A stretch of 64,000 nucleotides of DNA from Patiria pectinifera (Eukaryota > Echinodermata > Asteroidea > Valvatida > Asterinidae), in contig CM057149.1 in assembly GCA_029964075.1 (NCBI GenBank), positions 33,066,900-33,130,899 of the forward strand, in the 5' to 3' direction. The notes under the pieces were generated by a model. It ran no database searches. It saw only the letters and a list, made by a program, of their open reading frames with translations, and was not told the origin of the DNA. Positions 35,529-50,500 of this stretch are shown in pieces (within the stretch, counting starts at the first letter, position 1; every line of letters starts with the position of its first letter). The position numbers and the translations under genes are program-made.

Positions 35529-38523
35529 CTAATACTTTCGATCCGTTAAATCAGTGAAACTTGTACCCTGACTGGATAGTGGAATATCACCTCTTGAGCT
35601 GGATTCAGTGCCGGTTCCAGATACCCCTCTCACGTCATAGGCATCCTTCTTGCATCGGATGAACATGTCTCGCCAGACCTGGCGCACGTCTTGCTGTCTA
35701 GCGCAGAACAGGATGAAGATCATCAGCCCTTGGAGCGAGTTGAAGATTGCAAAGAGGACCTGAAAAGCAAAGCTTGCGGTCTGGAAGACCGAGAGAAGCC
35801 CAAAGACCCAGGTCAGGCCAAGGAGGACTGAGATGGCAACGGCGTTCTGCAGTCGGCGGATCATCTCTTGGCGCTGGCTGGCGTCGGAGGTGCTCCCGAT
35901 AGTCTTGCGGATGCATAACAGACTGCGCATGACCAGTGCGAAAATGATGAAGTTGAAGAGGAGCACCAAGCCAATCGGAAGTAACTGACCATAGTACATG
36001 GCGTTACCTGGCTTCAGGAAGCAGCTAAAAAGCATAAAGCACAATAAATAATATTCTCAAAACGGGGTATTAGAGCGAGGTGTCCATTTTACCATCATGG
36101 TCAGTAATATGTCCTCATAGGAGCTTTAAATCTAGATAAAATTATTTTTGTTCGACATATTGGCGGTACAGACGTCTATACAGCAAAACCGTCAGATTTA
36201 GAACTTTGGGTTTGTTTTGTCTCATTATGACCAAACAATTTGTACAAAACTTAGAGAAACTCCATAAGATCGACGTTTCAGGGTGTGCACACGTGTGGTG
36301 ACTTGACGCGGAATGACCCTTCAGCAAGATATACATTGATTCCTCACCCACATCAGTATTATAAAATACATCCACGACTTTCTGTTTCCCTTCATTATCA
36401 GCACGCTGGTAAAGCTGTAGTGGATTAATAAAAAATGACATCGACCATATCGTTTTGTTAGGAACCAAGAAAACTCCTTGATATCGGTCTTTTTTCCCCG
36501 GTGTTCTGGTGCGATGTGATGTGACGAATTAAAATAATGTATGTTGTGGTGTGGTATACGATGCATTGTGCTTTACAAAGTCTTTTCTCCCGAATTGCTT
36601 ACTACAATCGAAAGAGAACATTGTTCCATTTGACTTACCCAAGTGAAACCGGATTTATAACAGCTGCGGCATATCAGATCCGGGCTTTTTTGCCAATGCA
36701 TACGTTTACCACTACAATCAGAATGATTTTAGCTGAGTACTTACTAATTGGGGTTGTCATACTCTGTGTAATCAGCAGCAAGAACAATAATGACAATCAG
36801 CAATGGAAGACCTAGAAAAAAAACCCGGAAATTTAATGTGAAAATTGTCAAATCCTACCGCAAAACTGTTCTGGACATTGTTAAATGGTTAGAATTCGAA
36901 CTGCGTAATGACTTTTCAAATCGTTCAAGAATCAGTTGCACTGTAGCCTTCCTGTTTGCGACCTATCACGTTCACTGAGTTTGTTAGATTACTAAGACCT
37001 ACTGCGCCTGGGATGCAGTGCCTGGGATACCGAAATCTACAAAACAGATCTATTATTTGTAGAATACGGGCACTACAGGGTGTCCTGAAAATAATAGTGC
37101 ATGTAAACCCCGCCATTTTCGCCAATTTACAACCGGAATTTAATGCAAATGTTTACACGATCTTCAAGATTACAGATTCAGCGGGAGAATACCGTTTGTT
37201 TAATTAAGATTGCTTCTGTAAATCCAGAGCTATGTTGGAATAACCACAAAGCCAAAAAAAAATTCTGTGCCACTTTTAGGAAGCGAGTGCTTCAAAGATC
37301 AGACAATGCCAGTGTGGCTCTTTTGATAAGATTATCCCTATGGGTGTAAGACAAACATTCCAATATTATAGGGTTTTGTTCTTATGTTGAAACAATTTAA
37401 TAGTACAGACAGGTTCACTTCTTTAAAACTAAAGAGTTCAATTTCAATTATATAAAAATAAATATTGCACACTCTGCTTAAAAATGTTAAAATCACTAAG
37501 AGTATAGTTTGGCTTTGCCGTTATTTAAACATATCTTTGGATTTACAAAAGCAATTATCTCAATAATACAAACGGTATTCTCAAGCAAAATCTATTACCT
37601 TGAAGATGGTGTAAACATCCGCAGAAAATGTTGGATGTAAATTAGCAAAAATGGAGGGGTTTACATGCACCATTTTTTTTCAGGACGCCCTGTATAATGA
37701 ACGGAAGTGAATGTCGTTTGTGATTTTAACCAACCTATTTTAGTATAAGTCAAAAATGATTTATTTAATCGAATAACAGTGATACAAATCAATGTTTTTA
37801 GATTTCTTTCTTTTTGTTCACAAACTTTGCAATTGCTTTTGAAGTTTTAGACCTACAGAACAGATCACTCAAAAATCCGTGCCCAACTACAAGAAAATCA
37901 GGAATACCCTGGGCAAGAGTAACAGCTTGGCAATTGACGGAATATACCTTAATTGATCAGGAAATAAAAATCTTACCCCAGCTAGCGATCGATGCCTTGA
38001 GCAAGAAACGAGGCACGTTGGCGTTCAGGACCTTGACAAGGATAAGGTAGATGTTGGCGGCTTCAACTGCCATCCAAGCGATGGAGGCTAAAGTGAAGTA
38101 GTGAATCAGCAAAGCCACAATGATGCAACCCGGCCTAGAAGCCTTGGCCTCGATACCCACCAAGAAGATGAGGTAGAGAGCCAGCAAAGCAAAGCACAGG
38201 CTGATCAGGATCTGCTGGGGACGCTTGGTACGGAGTTTCCTACGTAAACGGTGGAATACAATGTTCACCAGTTTCACATTAAAGTGAAGAGCACTTGAAA
38301 CAATTTTCTTAATACTATAACAACATGAACGAGGCGGTGCAAAATAGTTTAGAGTAATGCCTTGTTAAACTGACTGCTTTGATAAGATAGATTTAGAGTA
38401 TGAGCGATCTTACTTGCTATAGAGGTACGTAGTCAGGGTGATAAGTAGAGCCACAACAGAGGCAGCACAGCCAAGCTTGCTGATGATGTCCAAGAAAAGA
38501 CTGTCTTGTTTCCCGTGAATATC
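35529..38523 (-). other. Copy B: seven-transmembrane (adhesion GPCR) domain and C-tail
   Basis: TM1 is 38414-38523 (SKLGCAASVVALLITLTTYL). TM2-TM3 are in 37977-38239 (KLRTKRPQQILISLCFALLA; AVEAANIYLILVKVLN). TM4 is the 67-nt exon 36745-36811 (GLPLLIVIIVLAADYTEYDN). TM5-TM7 and the tail are 35529-36024, with FLKPGNAMYYGQLLPIGLVL, the TM6 hallmark VLLGLTWVFGLL and the TM7 hallmark FNSLQGLMIFILFC. The TM3 cysteine (RPGC) and the ECL2 cysteine (NYC across the splice) give the conserved disulfide. The tail has about 50 residues, is Ser/Thr-rich and ends DRKY. There is no RasGAP. No clear AATAAA signal was identified downstream of the stop. Confidence 0.92.
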
Positions 38524-41500
38524 CTGTCCGATGAGTGGGCACAAAGTCACGAAATCAATATTCCTTTGCATCCGCTTTTGAAAACCAGTTCCTGACTTAC
38601 AATCATTTCCATTGATAAGAGATGGCACTGTTAATAGATTATTTGAATTGGCCAAGAAAGAAATATGTACTTTTTTGTGCTTACCACAATAACAGCGAAG
38701 CTGGTTAGATGGTCACACAGACACCTGATGACGCCATCGGCAAGCGATTCATGCCTGCATCCCTGTGTGGACCAATCACCGTGTCCGTTATTGAGGGTGA
38801 AATTCCAGAACACGCACTCGGCACTACCGACCGTCTCATTCTTGCTGCTCACCTGCCAAAAAAAATGAACGAAACTCCTCCGCAAAATTAATTCAAAATT
38901 GTCTCATCGGGTTTTATGGATGCCTCAAGGAGTTCGGGAGTTGAATAAACTTAAAATTGAGGTTTATACTACACAGGTCGATATCTTGCGTCATTAGAAC
39001 AACGCAAAAAAAAAAAATAATAATGTCAGTGATTATCACAACTTTTGTCATATTTTAATCAATTTTTCTCCCACAATCTTTTTCCCTTAATGTTGAAAAT
39101 CATCGGTGCAGGCCAAGGGCGGATCCAGAACACAATTTGGGGGGGGGGGGGCAAAAAAATTTGGTCCCCCAAAAAAGTGGGTCAAAAAATTACGGCGTGG
39201 GGTTCGGGGCCCGCTTAAGGGCCCCGAAAAAAATTTTGATTCTAGATGCTCTGTGGTGCGATCTGAGGCAATTTCTGACCACTTTAACCAATGTTTTTTT
39301 AGGAAAAGATGGTGGTGTACTCATTGCCTGCCTTTATTGCGATGTCACATAAAAAAATAAAAAATTGGTTTCGTGTTTTTTTTGGGGGGGGGGGCATGGC
39401 CCCTTTTGGCCCCCCCCCCCCCCTGGATCCGCCCTTGGTGCAGGCTTTAATTAAAGAGAAGCGAGTCGTAGAAACAATTTTTAAATTCGTTCATAATGAT
39501 TTGCAGGCGTACTAATTTCATGTGCATGCTTTTTCCTAGCGGTTAAGATGAATTTTTTTAACAGGTAAAAACAGAATCCACATGGACCCCATGTTGTTGT
39601 GTATCCGCATTCAATAAGAAGCATTCATACGCAAGCTTCTCTCCAGCTTCGGCCTCATATCTGAATCTCCAAATACTGCCCTCATATTATAGTATTCGAT
39701 TTCGATGTAGAACGTGGACTCATATTGAGCCCAAGCTCTTAAGTCTACGATGTCTGGTAAAGTCGGAGATTAAGTCGCAGTTTCGACGTGCTTCTTACAA
39801 ACTTACATTGAGAAGGCTGAAGACGCTGGTAACAGGCGTGGTCAGATTGTCAATATGTACGCCCTCTACGGTAGCACCAATGATGCGGCTACCCACCGCG
39901 CGCCTGAATCCATCCTCACGCCAAACCGTATCATTCGGTTTGGGAGAACGAAACAGCCTGCTGTTCTGATACAGGAAGAAACTCACTGGAACCTGATCGT
40001 CAGCACCTGTTTGATGATACAAAGTAAAGTTGTCTATAGAAAACTCATTGTCACGGTTATTTCGCTTTTTTTACTGATCGTTCGTTTGCACAAATTTACT
40101 ATTGATTGGTAGTATAGTACTGAACCGGTTCGAATTCGATATTCTTGGTTTTGCAGCGTCGGGACGGGCGAGTTTAAAAAGGAGTGGATATAGCCTATTC
40201 GGTGGTGTTACCGGGTAATCCTTCAGCACAAGTGCTGCCCGATCCATAAGTGACCGTCAGTAAGTCAATAATTGGTTAGTCAATGTGATAGATGCAAGGG
40301 TGACTACAGCCTGGACTCTAGAACCATGACAAAGGTGCTTGGTTACCTCCAGGGATAAGTTCCAGGATTTCAGGAGGAAGAAAAATCGATGTTTCGGCTT
40401 CCAACTGTGGATCCTCTTGGGTGAACACTGAAATCCGATTCTCGTTTAAATCGTCATCCGTTTGAGAGTCCGGGGGTGTGGACGCGAAGCCGAGACCGCT
40501 GGAGAGAGAGCTCGGGGGGAATGAGACTGCAGTGACGGCGATGCTACTCTGTACCTCGGTGAAGTTACTGGCACCACTGAGCTGCCTTGCGTTGACGAAG
40601 GACTCTAGCGCCGTGACGATCCGAGACGGAGAATTGTCATCGGCGGTCTCATCAAAGGTGGCTTCCTCATCGATTTGTAGGATGTTGTTAACTATCAGGA
40701 CGAAGCCCGAGGTGACCTACCAAACACAGAAATATGTTCGAAACACCGTTACAGTTCGTTGAACATATCTGAAGTTCCTTAAACAGTTTCCGTTCAATAA
40801 GAGATTTCACTGAAGTCTCGTTTTAGCTGCAAGCATGCATGCATGCAAGCTTCTTTTCAGCTATCCAATTTCGAGTATGATTAGTATCTAATGACGTGTA
40901 CGACCGCTAATAAGCATCATCAAAGTTTGTAGATGCAAGTCTCATTGACTAATCATTATTGAAGTCTGCAATAATGTATTATTAAGCCTATTGTAAGCTT
41001 GCAAATTCGCGCACTTGACTTTGGTGGCCTAAGCTCATGAACAAGTCCAATCATACAAACAGCCCAAAAAATCACAAAACAAAATACCCCCTAAAAGACG
41101 GCTTATCCTTATTGGATATACGGGGTTATTTTTGTTTGACAAGAAGACACTGTGGACTTTATACCTCAGATGATGTGATGTTAGAAGCTACCACGCTTTC
41201 AAGAATTTTAGCTACTGCAGATATTGCCATGGGCTGGATTGCGCTGGCGTTTGATGTCACAAATGCAACTTCCTCGACCACGTCCTCGACATTTTCCGGC
41301 GTCACTGGCATCTGTTGGTTCACAATTAGTGAAGTTTCCGGTGATGAGTTGTCTTTATTTTGTAAAATTAGTGATAACACCCAAAAATACACGGTCTTTA
41401 CTCGAATCCTTAAATGGGAAAATGTCGGACATAATCGTTGCAAAAATCAATCGAAAGAAAGTATTCAACATTTCTTATAGAGTCATGTTTGAATCTGAAA

Positions 41501-44500
41501 CAAATTAAGCCTGGATATTGTTCACTAAAACTTAGTGATAAATATTTGGTTTGAGTTCATAATTATTTGAAAGTTTTGGTGACATGTGAGGGCTAATAGG
41601 TAGTGGGACTGTTTAACAACAAAAAGTTTAAAGATGCATACCCCTTGCTGTTAAAAATATCAATTTGTTTTCTCCTATCGATTGTTAAATAGGTATGTTT
41701 TGTTCAAACGAAAAAAAACACAGTATATTTCCATTTGGGCATCTGCAACCCCCTGAATTAGGACCTTCATCTTGCGCACTAATGAAGCCGCGTTGCTAAA
41801 GCATAATTATTGTCTGCCAGCCAATAAAAGATGGATTTTTTTTAGCTTGATGTCTCATTTAAAAGTGAATAAATTTATATTTCCTCTTTACATATAGTCC
41901 TCTTTACTTCATACAGCAACATAATATTATACAAACGCATCACACAGCTCGAGCGGGAAAAGAAATCAACAATGTTCCCCTCGTTATAAGCTAGTTTGAT
42001 GTATAGACTGCCACGACAATGACAACAAAACATTCCAAAAATATACATGTATGACTAAAAGAGTAGAGGAAATCAGTTACCATAGACAAGGTTTCAACCA
42101 CACTGTTTACTTGGTCCGGCATCAAAACATAGATTACTTTCCCCACATCAAACACCAGGTTGCCATGCCGAACCTGCAAAATAATCAGACAAAATTGGCA
42201 AATGTCTTAGAAGGAATACCTCTGATAAATATTTCCTTCTGGATCAATTTTTCAAATCAAATCCAAACTCCTTCTGTGTTTGGAAAACAATTTCCTTTTT
42301 TTTCCCCATAAATATGCGGGGCGGGTATCAAGAGTGAATTCACATATAGTGAATGCACTCTGACCTCGAGCAAACAAAGCTCTTAATTTCGAGAATATAG
42401 ATATCTTAAAGGCATGTAGGATCGCTTGCATTTATCCGAAAAGAATAACCTACCGAGTTATTAGCAAAACGCTTACTTGGATTAAAGATAGTACTGGTAC
42501 TAAACACCCTGGCTGGCATTTAGAAGAGAAAATGCAGGTTTTTTTCCAACCAACTAATCAGTCATATCAGTCAGCCATGTCAGCGTGTTATTGACGAAAT
42601 CGTGTCTTGTGATTAAAAAGTTGTGCATTTTTCCCCTATTGTTTTCTCGAAAAGTGTAATATTCAATGAGCTGAAAGAACAACAAGTTAGGCTTTGAACA
42701 GTCTCCTATGTATTTCGAGTGGTGTCATTATCGCAAATCAAAAAGCAAATCATCTTATATGCCTTTCAAGCACATTTACCATTGATATACTAAGTGACCA
42801 TAAATTTGAATGTGCCACTGGTGTTGAAGATACCATTAATAAGACCTAGTAATGATGTCTTTGCCGACTACGCCAACTGTACGCAACTCTAAACAGACAT
42901 AACTAGACCCATGGACTGTTGAAAGGGGACGAGTGACTACTCGCCACAGACTTACCTCTGCTTCGGGATTCACACTTCCATCTGAACTGCTTGGCTTGTA
43001 TTCGGGCAGCGTGCAGTACAGATTCGTGTCATCGATTTGACTGACTTCACATGTATCATTTCCTATCGATACGATGATTTCATCAGAAGTAATTGCTGAG
43101 TTTATCCTTTCTCCCTTAGAAAAAGTAAACAAGGTGACGATCATTTTATTGATACGTTTGCATAAATGCTTATCCACTCGATCATTTTACTTTGTAATAA
43201 AACCAAACTGCAATGGAGACCAATTTTTATCATGACGATTTACATAAATGACAGAGTTGATCGTTCGCGCAATTACTGATTTCTCTAACTTTTTGAAGCT
43301 GCCGCGGAAATACAACATTTGCTTTTGCTGTAATTTTCAGAAATGGACCAATTGGGGGGGGTATTTTATAGCAAATATTGTTACACTGACTTGTTTCAAT
43401 TTTTGTGTTCGTATAGATGCTGGAAAACCAAGAAAAACAATAGTCTGGTTCCCTGACTCCACTTCAGATGTAACGGAGCAATTTATAGACGTCAGGGAAT
43501 TGTAAGGTCATGCTCAAAGGTGTGTAATCGATTGCAAAAAAAAAGCTGACAGACTAAATACGGTAAATTGGGGGCATGCAGTATTTGAAGAAAACAAAAC
43601 AGTTTTTACAACGCTGGTCGGCCGACCAGCATTGGAAATTGATACAAATACCACTTTTCTTGAAAATGACAGCACACCAGGTGCCACGATTTTACGGGAT
43701 GCTTTAGACTGTCACTCACTAACAGTCCAGTAATTTCATAATAATTTCGTAGTTCTGTTTTTATGTTTGCAAATGTTGTATATTGCCTTTAAGCACCAAG
43801 TTAGTGGTTTTAATATACGTAAAAAATAATAATTTCCCAGACTGTATGCAATACCAGCTATAATGCTGTTGGCCCAAAGTAAAAGCTCACCGGCGGATCC
43901 ACAACCAAACTTTCCGGGAGGGGCGCAACAAGATATTGGGAATATTTCATTTAGAATGGGGTTGGTCGCCTACGGGGGTTAATGGAACACTCAGAAAAAG
44001 GGATGAGTAAACATTTTTCTTAAACATGCTTCTCACTTGTCAGATGTATTGTTTTAAAAATCGGTCTGGGATGGAGTAGTGAGGTATTACTTCCACCCCC
44101 ACCCCACCACCCCAATACGCAAGAAGACAAGAATTCGAATCGGTCGAATAATAAACACGGCTAATTTTCAATTTTAAAATCATGATGTAAAGGGCTCGTT
44201 GCCATACCCAGGTTAACCTGGAGTTGTTAAATAAATGTACCTTTATTTTCATGACAGATCCGTGGACTATGTACCCCTCCCCATCAAACGGGAAGTATGC
44301 GGGGTCTGGGAAATATTCCAGCATGACGCCCTTTGACTCGGACCACGTCAGTAGCTCAGTCACACCATCCATTATAAAACCAAACGCTGCCCTGTCACAT
44401 CGAAAAGAACGAACATCGGGGGAGGGACACACGATTCTTGTGTCCTGACCTCTGCATTCCTATGAAGGACAGCAACAGTTTGTTTTTGAATATGAGATTT

Positions 44501-47500
44501 ATTCCACACTAATTAAATTAACTTTTTTGCAGGCTAATCGTCCCTTTCAATGACCATGGATGGAATACAAATTGTAGAGTACTTTTTCCGACAGATTTGT
44601 GGTTATTATTTTTTTTTACAATATTCCGTGCGAAGGAGACTTTCAATCAAATGATAATGCACTATCCATGTTTGTCTCAACTACCAAGTTTGACAGTATA
44701 CCATACTTTTTTTTCCCCAATAAAACTTTTAAAGTGTTTAATGTAGTGTATAATAATTTATCCTCTTTTAAAACTTGAGCACAATCATGGGAACATTTTA
44801 AAACTCGAAATATTCGGATTATCAGAATTGGCACAATAAAAAGGCTATTCTTGTTTACAAAATAATGTTTAAACAAAACTACCCCTTTGTATATGACAAA
44901 TCTGTTTGCCAAATCAAGTTAGCTTTTTGCCCTTCACCGACGTCTAATCACTGTATACTCAGTGTGTTACCTACCGATTGAAAGTTGGCAAAATCACTCG
45001 GGTGGGAATCTGAATAAGTGGTGTAAAATCTGTTTATAGCACTAATTCAGATTCGTGAAACGAGACAATCCACTGACATGAAACTGAAGATTCCTTTTGC
45101 GAAAAAAATTGTTATGCCTCGAGCTTTGCTATAACAGGTACAATCATATGGAATAATTTGCATGTGCAGTTGAGAACCATGACTTCTCTAACCTCATTCA
45201 AATCTGAACTACGAAAAAACATTCAGTCAGTAATATGTCTGCATTTATGTGACAAATTTGTTTGTCGCTGCCTACACTGATTATATAAATATACATCTGT
45301 GCTGACTTTACAACTGGGCTGCCATAATAATGAGGAGCCGGATAGGAATGTTCCCGTTTCTCTCCCAAAAGGTTTTTTTTAACGATTTTTTCGCCCTCCC
45401 GTAATCAGCGAATAAATAGAAATATATTTTCCCGATGTCACAAGAAATGTCCAAATTCTTCGTGTTGACTTAATTCACCTTAGGCCTTTAGGAAAGTCTG
45501 TTACCGATGTCGTTTCAAACTGTACATGTTTCTTTGTAATAGTTGTACAATATATATTTAACAAAATATAATAGTTGCTTTACAATCATGCAGTAATCCC
45601 ATATGCTTTTATTCTATTTCACTGTGCTGTATTGTATTTGTAATGTATTGTATTTGTGCATGTGTGTATTGGTAGTGTATGCAGGGCCCCAATGGACCAG
45701 TTTTAAACTGTTTGGTCATACCCTGAGTATAGTAAAGATATGAAATAAATCAATAAATTAATAAATAAATAATAAATTAAACTGTATTATTACATGTAAA
45801 AGATAACAAACTGCTTTATTTTATAATAAATTTAGCATTTGATAGGGAATTTCGTAATATGATTTTCTCACGAGGTACCTCAATTGGCATGCTGACATTG
45901 GAGCAGTAGACTATTATCCTCGGCTGTTGTATGATACTGAAGCCTGCCCCAATTACCGTTATGTCTCTTCCACCCCTGTTGAAGTACACAATGCATAACA
46001 ATACGATAGTGAAGTAATTAGCTTAAGTTTATTTGATATTTGTTTTTACAAAACACTGCCCCCCAAAAAAGGCCTCCAGGTAAACTTTATTTCAGCATTG
46101 ATCGTGAATATAAAAAATGAAAGGAGTGTGCTACATATTTCTTTTTCAATTTGTAATTGTTTTTAGATACCTTCTTTTCAATACCTTATTGACCGCCTTT
46201 GTGTAAAACTCTTTCTAATGGGATTTTCCATTCAGGTTTTAAAATTACGTCACGGTAGGGGCGGATCCAGACCAAGCTCAAGAGGGTTGTTTTCAAGGGG
46301 GTTGTGGTTAGAAGGCATTATTTTTCTTTCTTGGTTTTCCCCTTTTTGAAGCCGATTTTTTTTGGGGGGGGGGGGTTGTTAAATCCACCAGATCTGCTAT
46401 TGCACAGACACAGTACAAGTCGTGGTAACGTTGATATCTATTTTTTTCCAAGAAGCAACAATTTTTAATCAAAGAAATAGATAACATGTACGAGTTCAAC
46501 AAATCTTTAAGAAATATACGCCTGAATGGTTGACAGCGGTGATACGTCACTGATCACTGGGTTTTCTGTGAACGCAAATGTGGACGTCGATGTTCTATTT
46601 GCTCCATCAATGCTCAGTCTCAATGTGCTCTCAAAGCCCACCGTTGAGGGCGGTGTGACACACTGCAGAAATTCATCTGCAACGCTATAGAGTAAACACA
46701 AATTGTATAAAAATAGTGTTATATTTTATCTACAATATTACTGCATACAGTAAAAAAGCAAAAAATCCAGAAACACCTGAAACAACATTCGAAATTCTTT
46801 CTTTATTCAATAAGGCACAAATATTATATGTTGGGTTTTTTTTGGTATTTTTAATTCTTTTTAGAGTATATGATTTAGACCAATATATCCAAACTCAAGC
46901 GTAAGCCATATATTACAAGATTAAATAGGGCATTAAATATCATTAGTTATTCTTCCTGATACATTTCAGATACTCATAACAAAAAAGAGAATATACTGCT
47001 GTCTTCAAAATGAGTAACTACTACGGAAATCAGTCTTGTCTCTGTTACAGTTCCGTGACAGTACCTAAATAAACAAGGAAGATCGCCAAAATATGCTGAA
47101 ATATCTCTGCCGGTCATTAGGGAAGATCCGTAGATTTTCACCAGCGTACCTCCAGCCTCGGGGCCAACTACAGGTGTGAAGTAGGAAATTCGAGGATCCT
47201 TGGGGAAACAATTGGACAAAGACCTTAAATATCATAAGAACATCATAAGATCTTTGAGTAAGTATGTTCAGTCTTTAAATAGACCAAGTGCCGGATCAAG
47301 GTTGTGGGAGGTCCTTGAGATCAAAGAATAGGGGAGACCCAACGCAACACAAACCTTGGAGACTTTCGTCCGGTAGTGTCGCCCGAACCTCTGTGTTGAT
47401 GAGCCTCAAATTCATTCAGTTGGTTGAGAAGACTGCCTGCGGCTTAAGATGTGTCAGTCGAATTTACGTGCGTCAACCACGGGCAAGTTTCTGCTAAGTG

Positions 47501-50500
47501 TGTTTAAAATTACACTCTTTGTATGACTCCATAATATGCTCTTTTTAAAATGTTATTTACTTTGATATTCAAAAATTTGATACAAAGTGAAATATTTAAA
47601 AATTGTGCGGTTGAAATTTACTTTCAAATACACACAAAAATATGTATTTGACAAACATAATGGTTTATCATAATTTGTCAAATGTATAAAAACATAATTC
47701 TCGATTGGGAAGTTCTTGGATTGATCCTTCAAAATGTCAGGACACCAGCTCCTCGATTTTAGGACCTTAAATTTCTTGACATTACAAGTCATTTTAAAGT
47801 AACAGTAGTGGAAAGAGGTCGAGGATCTGTATCTTTTCGGTGTGTCCAAATACCCACTAAAGCACAAACATGTGCACACATTCATGTGCTTCTTTTGTCC
47901 TCAGATTATTATAATACCCATAACTGTGTGTTGTTTTAAGACACCGCAATTTCCAAACGAATCAAAAACTGTGAGGTAGTTCTTAAGAAATGCCGTCAAC
48001 ATATTTTGTACATTCATGGAGCGTTTTGTGCTAACAATTATTCCACATGTACCTTTATTAAGACATTGGTTTGGAGAGAACTTTATGGTAGCCGAGTGGT
48101 TAGGTTCATTGACCACTGATCTCGCGCCCCGAGTTCGAATCCCCATGTTTCTTTGTTTTGTTTTCAACGCACACGTTCATACACCTGCTATAAGAGAGTA
48201 AGATTTTATTTGGTGTCATTAAACACCATTGGTAAGCTTCAAAGTTAGGACTGTAAGCGAAGTCCAGAATAGCATCTTCATAAAAGTACAGGGTTCGTTT
48301 GGCTGATCTTGGCAGCCTAGGCTTAGGGTGGCGCCTGGACTCCTTCCTTTGAATGTGACTGGCCTTCGGGTTATAGGCCTATGAATGGACAGGGGAGGAG
48401 GTGTGGTGGGCCTGGAAACCCGACATACCTGAAGAGTCCATCATAGAAGTTGGTAATAGTTCATTAAGTTGCATAGCTAAGTCCGACTCCATAATGTTTG
48501 GTCAACACAACCAAATGTTTTACACCCTTTTTTCACTGGACAAAGTTTTGATAAAGATCGGGAAACGGCGAATTCTTTTTCATGAATCAATTCAAATACT
48601 TGTGCGACTTGTGTTTATCAAACAAAGGTTACTTGATATGAGATGTGTTAAATCACAGACTTGGAATTATTTTGATGTAATGGGTTCCATTATGTGGAAG
48701 AAAATACCAAACATATTTTCTAGTGCGGCCATACAATATTTGGTGATGCCTGCGAGACGGTATAATGTTGTTGGAGGCACATGGCCCCTATAGGATTGAA
48801 GGAACTTAGTCAACCAGCCTCGGATTCCTGCAATTGAATATTTCTTCAATAACACTTGGTATCGAAACCTTTTGAAGCTGGGTTGAAATACTGTAATCAG
48901 TGGGGTTTAGTAAAGAAAAACATTGTATGAAAACAATAGATATTGTATGATAACAGTAAATATGTATATCTTTTCCCTGGACGCTTGTCCCAATGTCAGG
49001 CAGATTCCTTAGGGGTTAACTAAATGTAAGGAAAACGGTTGCGGAACGTAACTTACTTTGAAGTTAAAGTTGACTGTTCCTGAGCTGTGTTGCATAGTAC
49101 CATCTGCACCCGTGACTGTCAAAGTAACCAACTCGGCTCCTTCACTTTCTGCTCTCGTTCTGCAGCTGACACTGAAACATAAAATGATAAGTTTAAAATA
49201 AATGGTGGTCGAGCAAAACTCGTTAACTTCATCGACTCTGGAAAATAATAACATTTTCATGTTAAGCACAAAAATGTATATTTTAAGATTCTACAATATT
49301 CAACAACATATGCACACATTCCGATGTTGACTAGATTGTGAATTGAGAATTCTGCGGGGACATAAAATAAACATTTGATTAGAAATTCAAACATTGTTAA
49401 GCAAGGCATACCGACATTGCCTACAAATATATTTTGGGAAAAAGTATTATTACTAACAAAGAACACTATACATGTATAGATAACATTGTTCAATAGAAAG
49501 GTTAAAAAATGTTAACAAAAAGTTGAAAAACTGAATAGCTGAACATTGGTCAAAGCTTGAATACAAAGTATAATGTAATGTCCTTGCATGAAGTATGATT
49601 TGACCCTACCTTGCTCCAATTTGGTAGTCTGAGCTTAATCCAGCCAGATCACAGGGCTGATTGCCAACCATCACTGACACGACATCCTCAAATCTCCGAC
49701 CGATATCAGTTCCCATCACATCTATGACTGTGTTGCCTTCAATGGGTCCAGTCAAGGGAAATACCTAATGCGTGATTTTAGAAGCAATAATTACATAACA
49801 CACCAGAGCAAGTACATGTAACATGAAACAAGCATTTCAATACAACACATTATTAGAAAAGATGCATTGGTAAATGCTCTTGAAATTTTGGTCAGCTTGG
49901 TGGCTAAAATGCAGTCATCCATACAGACCTACTTTATATAATAGATCCTACACCTTTGATTAATGAAGTCATAAAAATGATTTTGTTTTTCATCTTGCAC
50001 AAGACAAAATTTCCCTTTTTTCATTCTGTCACAAAGGCAGGTCGAATGAATACAAGGTGTGCTTCATTTGGTGGCAGTATTCTTGGAATTATAATGGATA
50101 ATTCCAACATGTTGACAAGTATCCTCGCCTGGAATATTAATGGAAAAATATTCAAGATACTTCGAAGCGAATAACATTCAACTGGAGAGTTCTATATTAC
50201 TTACCTCGCTCATAACTGGACCAGGGCAGTTCAATCCGTTATCCAAAGTCACCTCATTTTCCCTGCAAACTTCAATCAGTTTGCAAACACCAGACTCGCT
50301 CGGCATGGCACCACACCAAACACATTCGAGCGCTGGGCGGGCTGTAACACAACGGCTGCAGTCTGGCTTCTGGACTTCACACTTGTACAACGTCACTATA
50401 TGAGCAGAATACAAGATAATCTCATGTCTTTCAACTCGATATGTTAAAGAACAACTTCCAATGCAAAACTGTTGATAACAAACGAAGAAAAGCATGTGAA

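Larger units (their letters stand above)
42081..49764 (-). other. Copy B: IPT3-IPT6 exons
   Basis: Four consecutive IPT/TIG immunoglobulin-like folds. IPT3 lies in 49610-49764 and 49057-49171 (FPLTGPIEGTTV). IPT4 lies in 47065-47198 and the start of 46520-46684 (DPRISYFTPVVGPEAGGT). IPT5 starts at the end of 46520-46684 and runs through 45879-45975 into 44241-44459 (NPVISDVSPLSTIQAGGR across the splice; CPSPDVRS). IPT6 spans the end of 44241-44459, 42956-43114 and 42081-42173 (VSIGNDTCEV; EVRHGNLVFDVGKVIYV across a phase 0 splice). In plexins these form the membrane-proximal stalk; here they lead into a GAIN domain. Confidence 0.83.
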
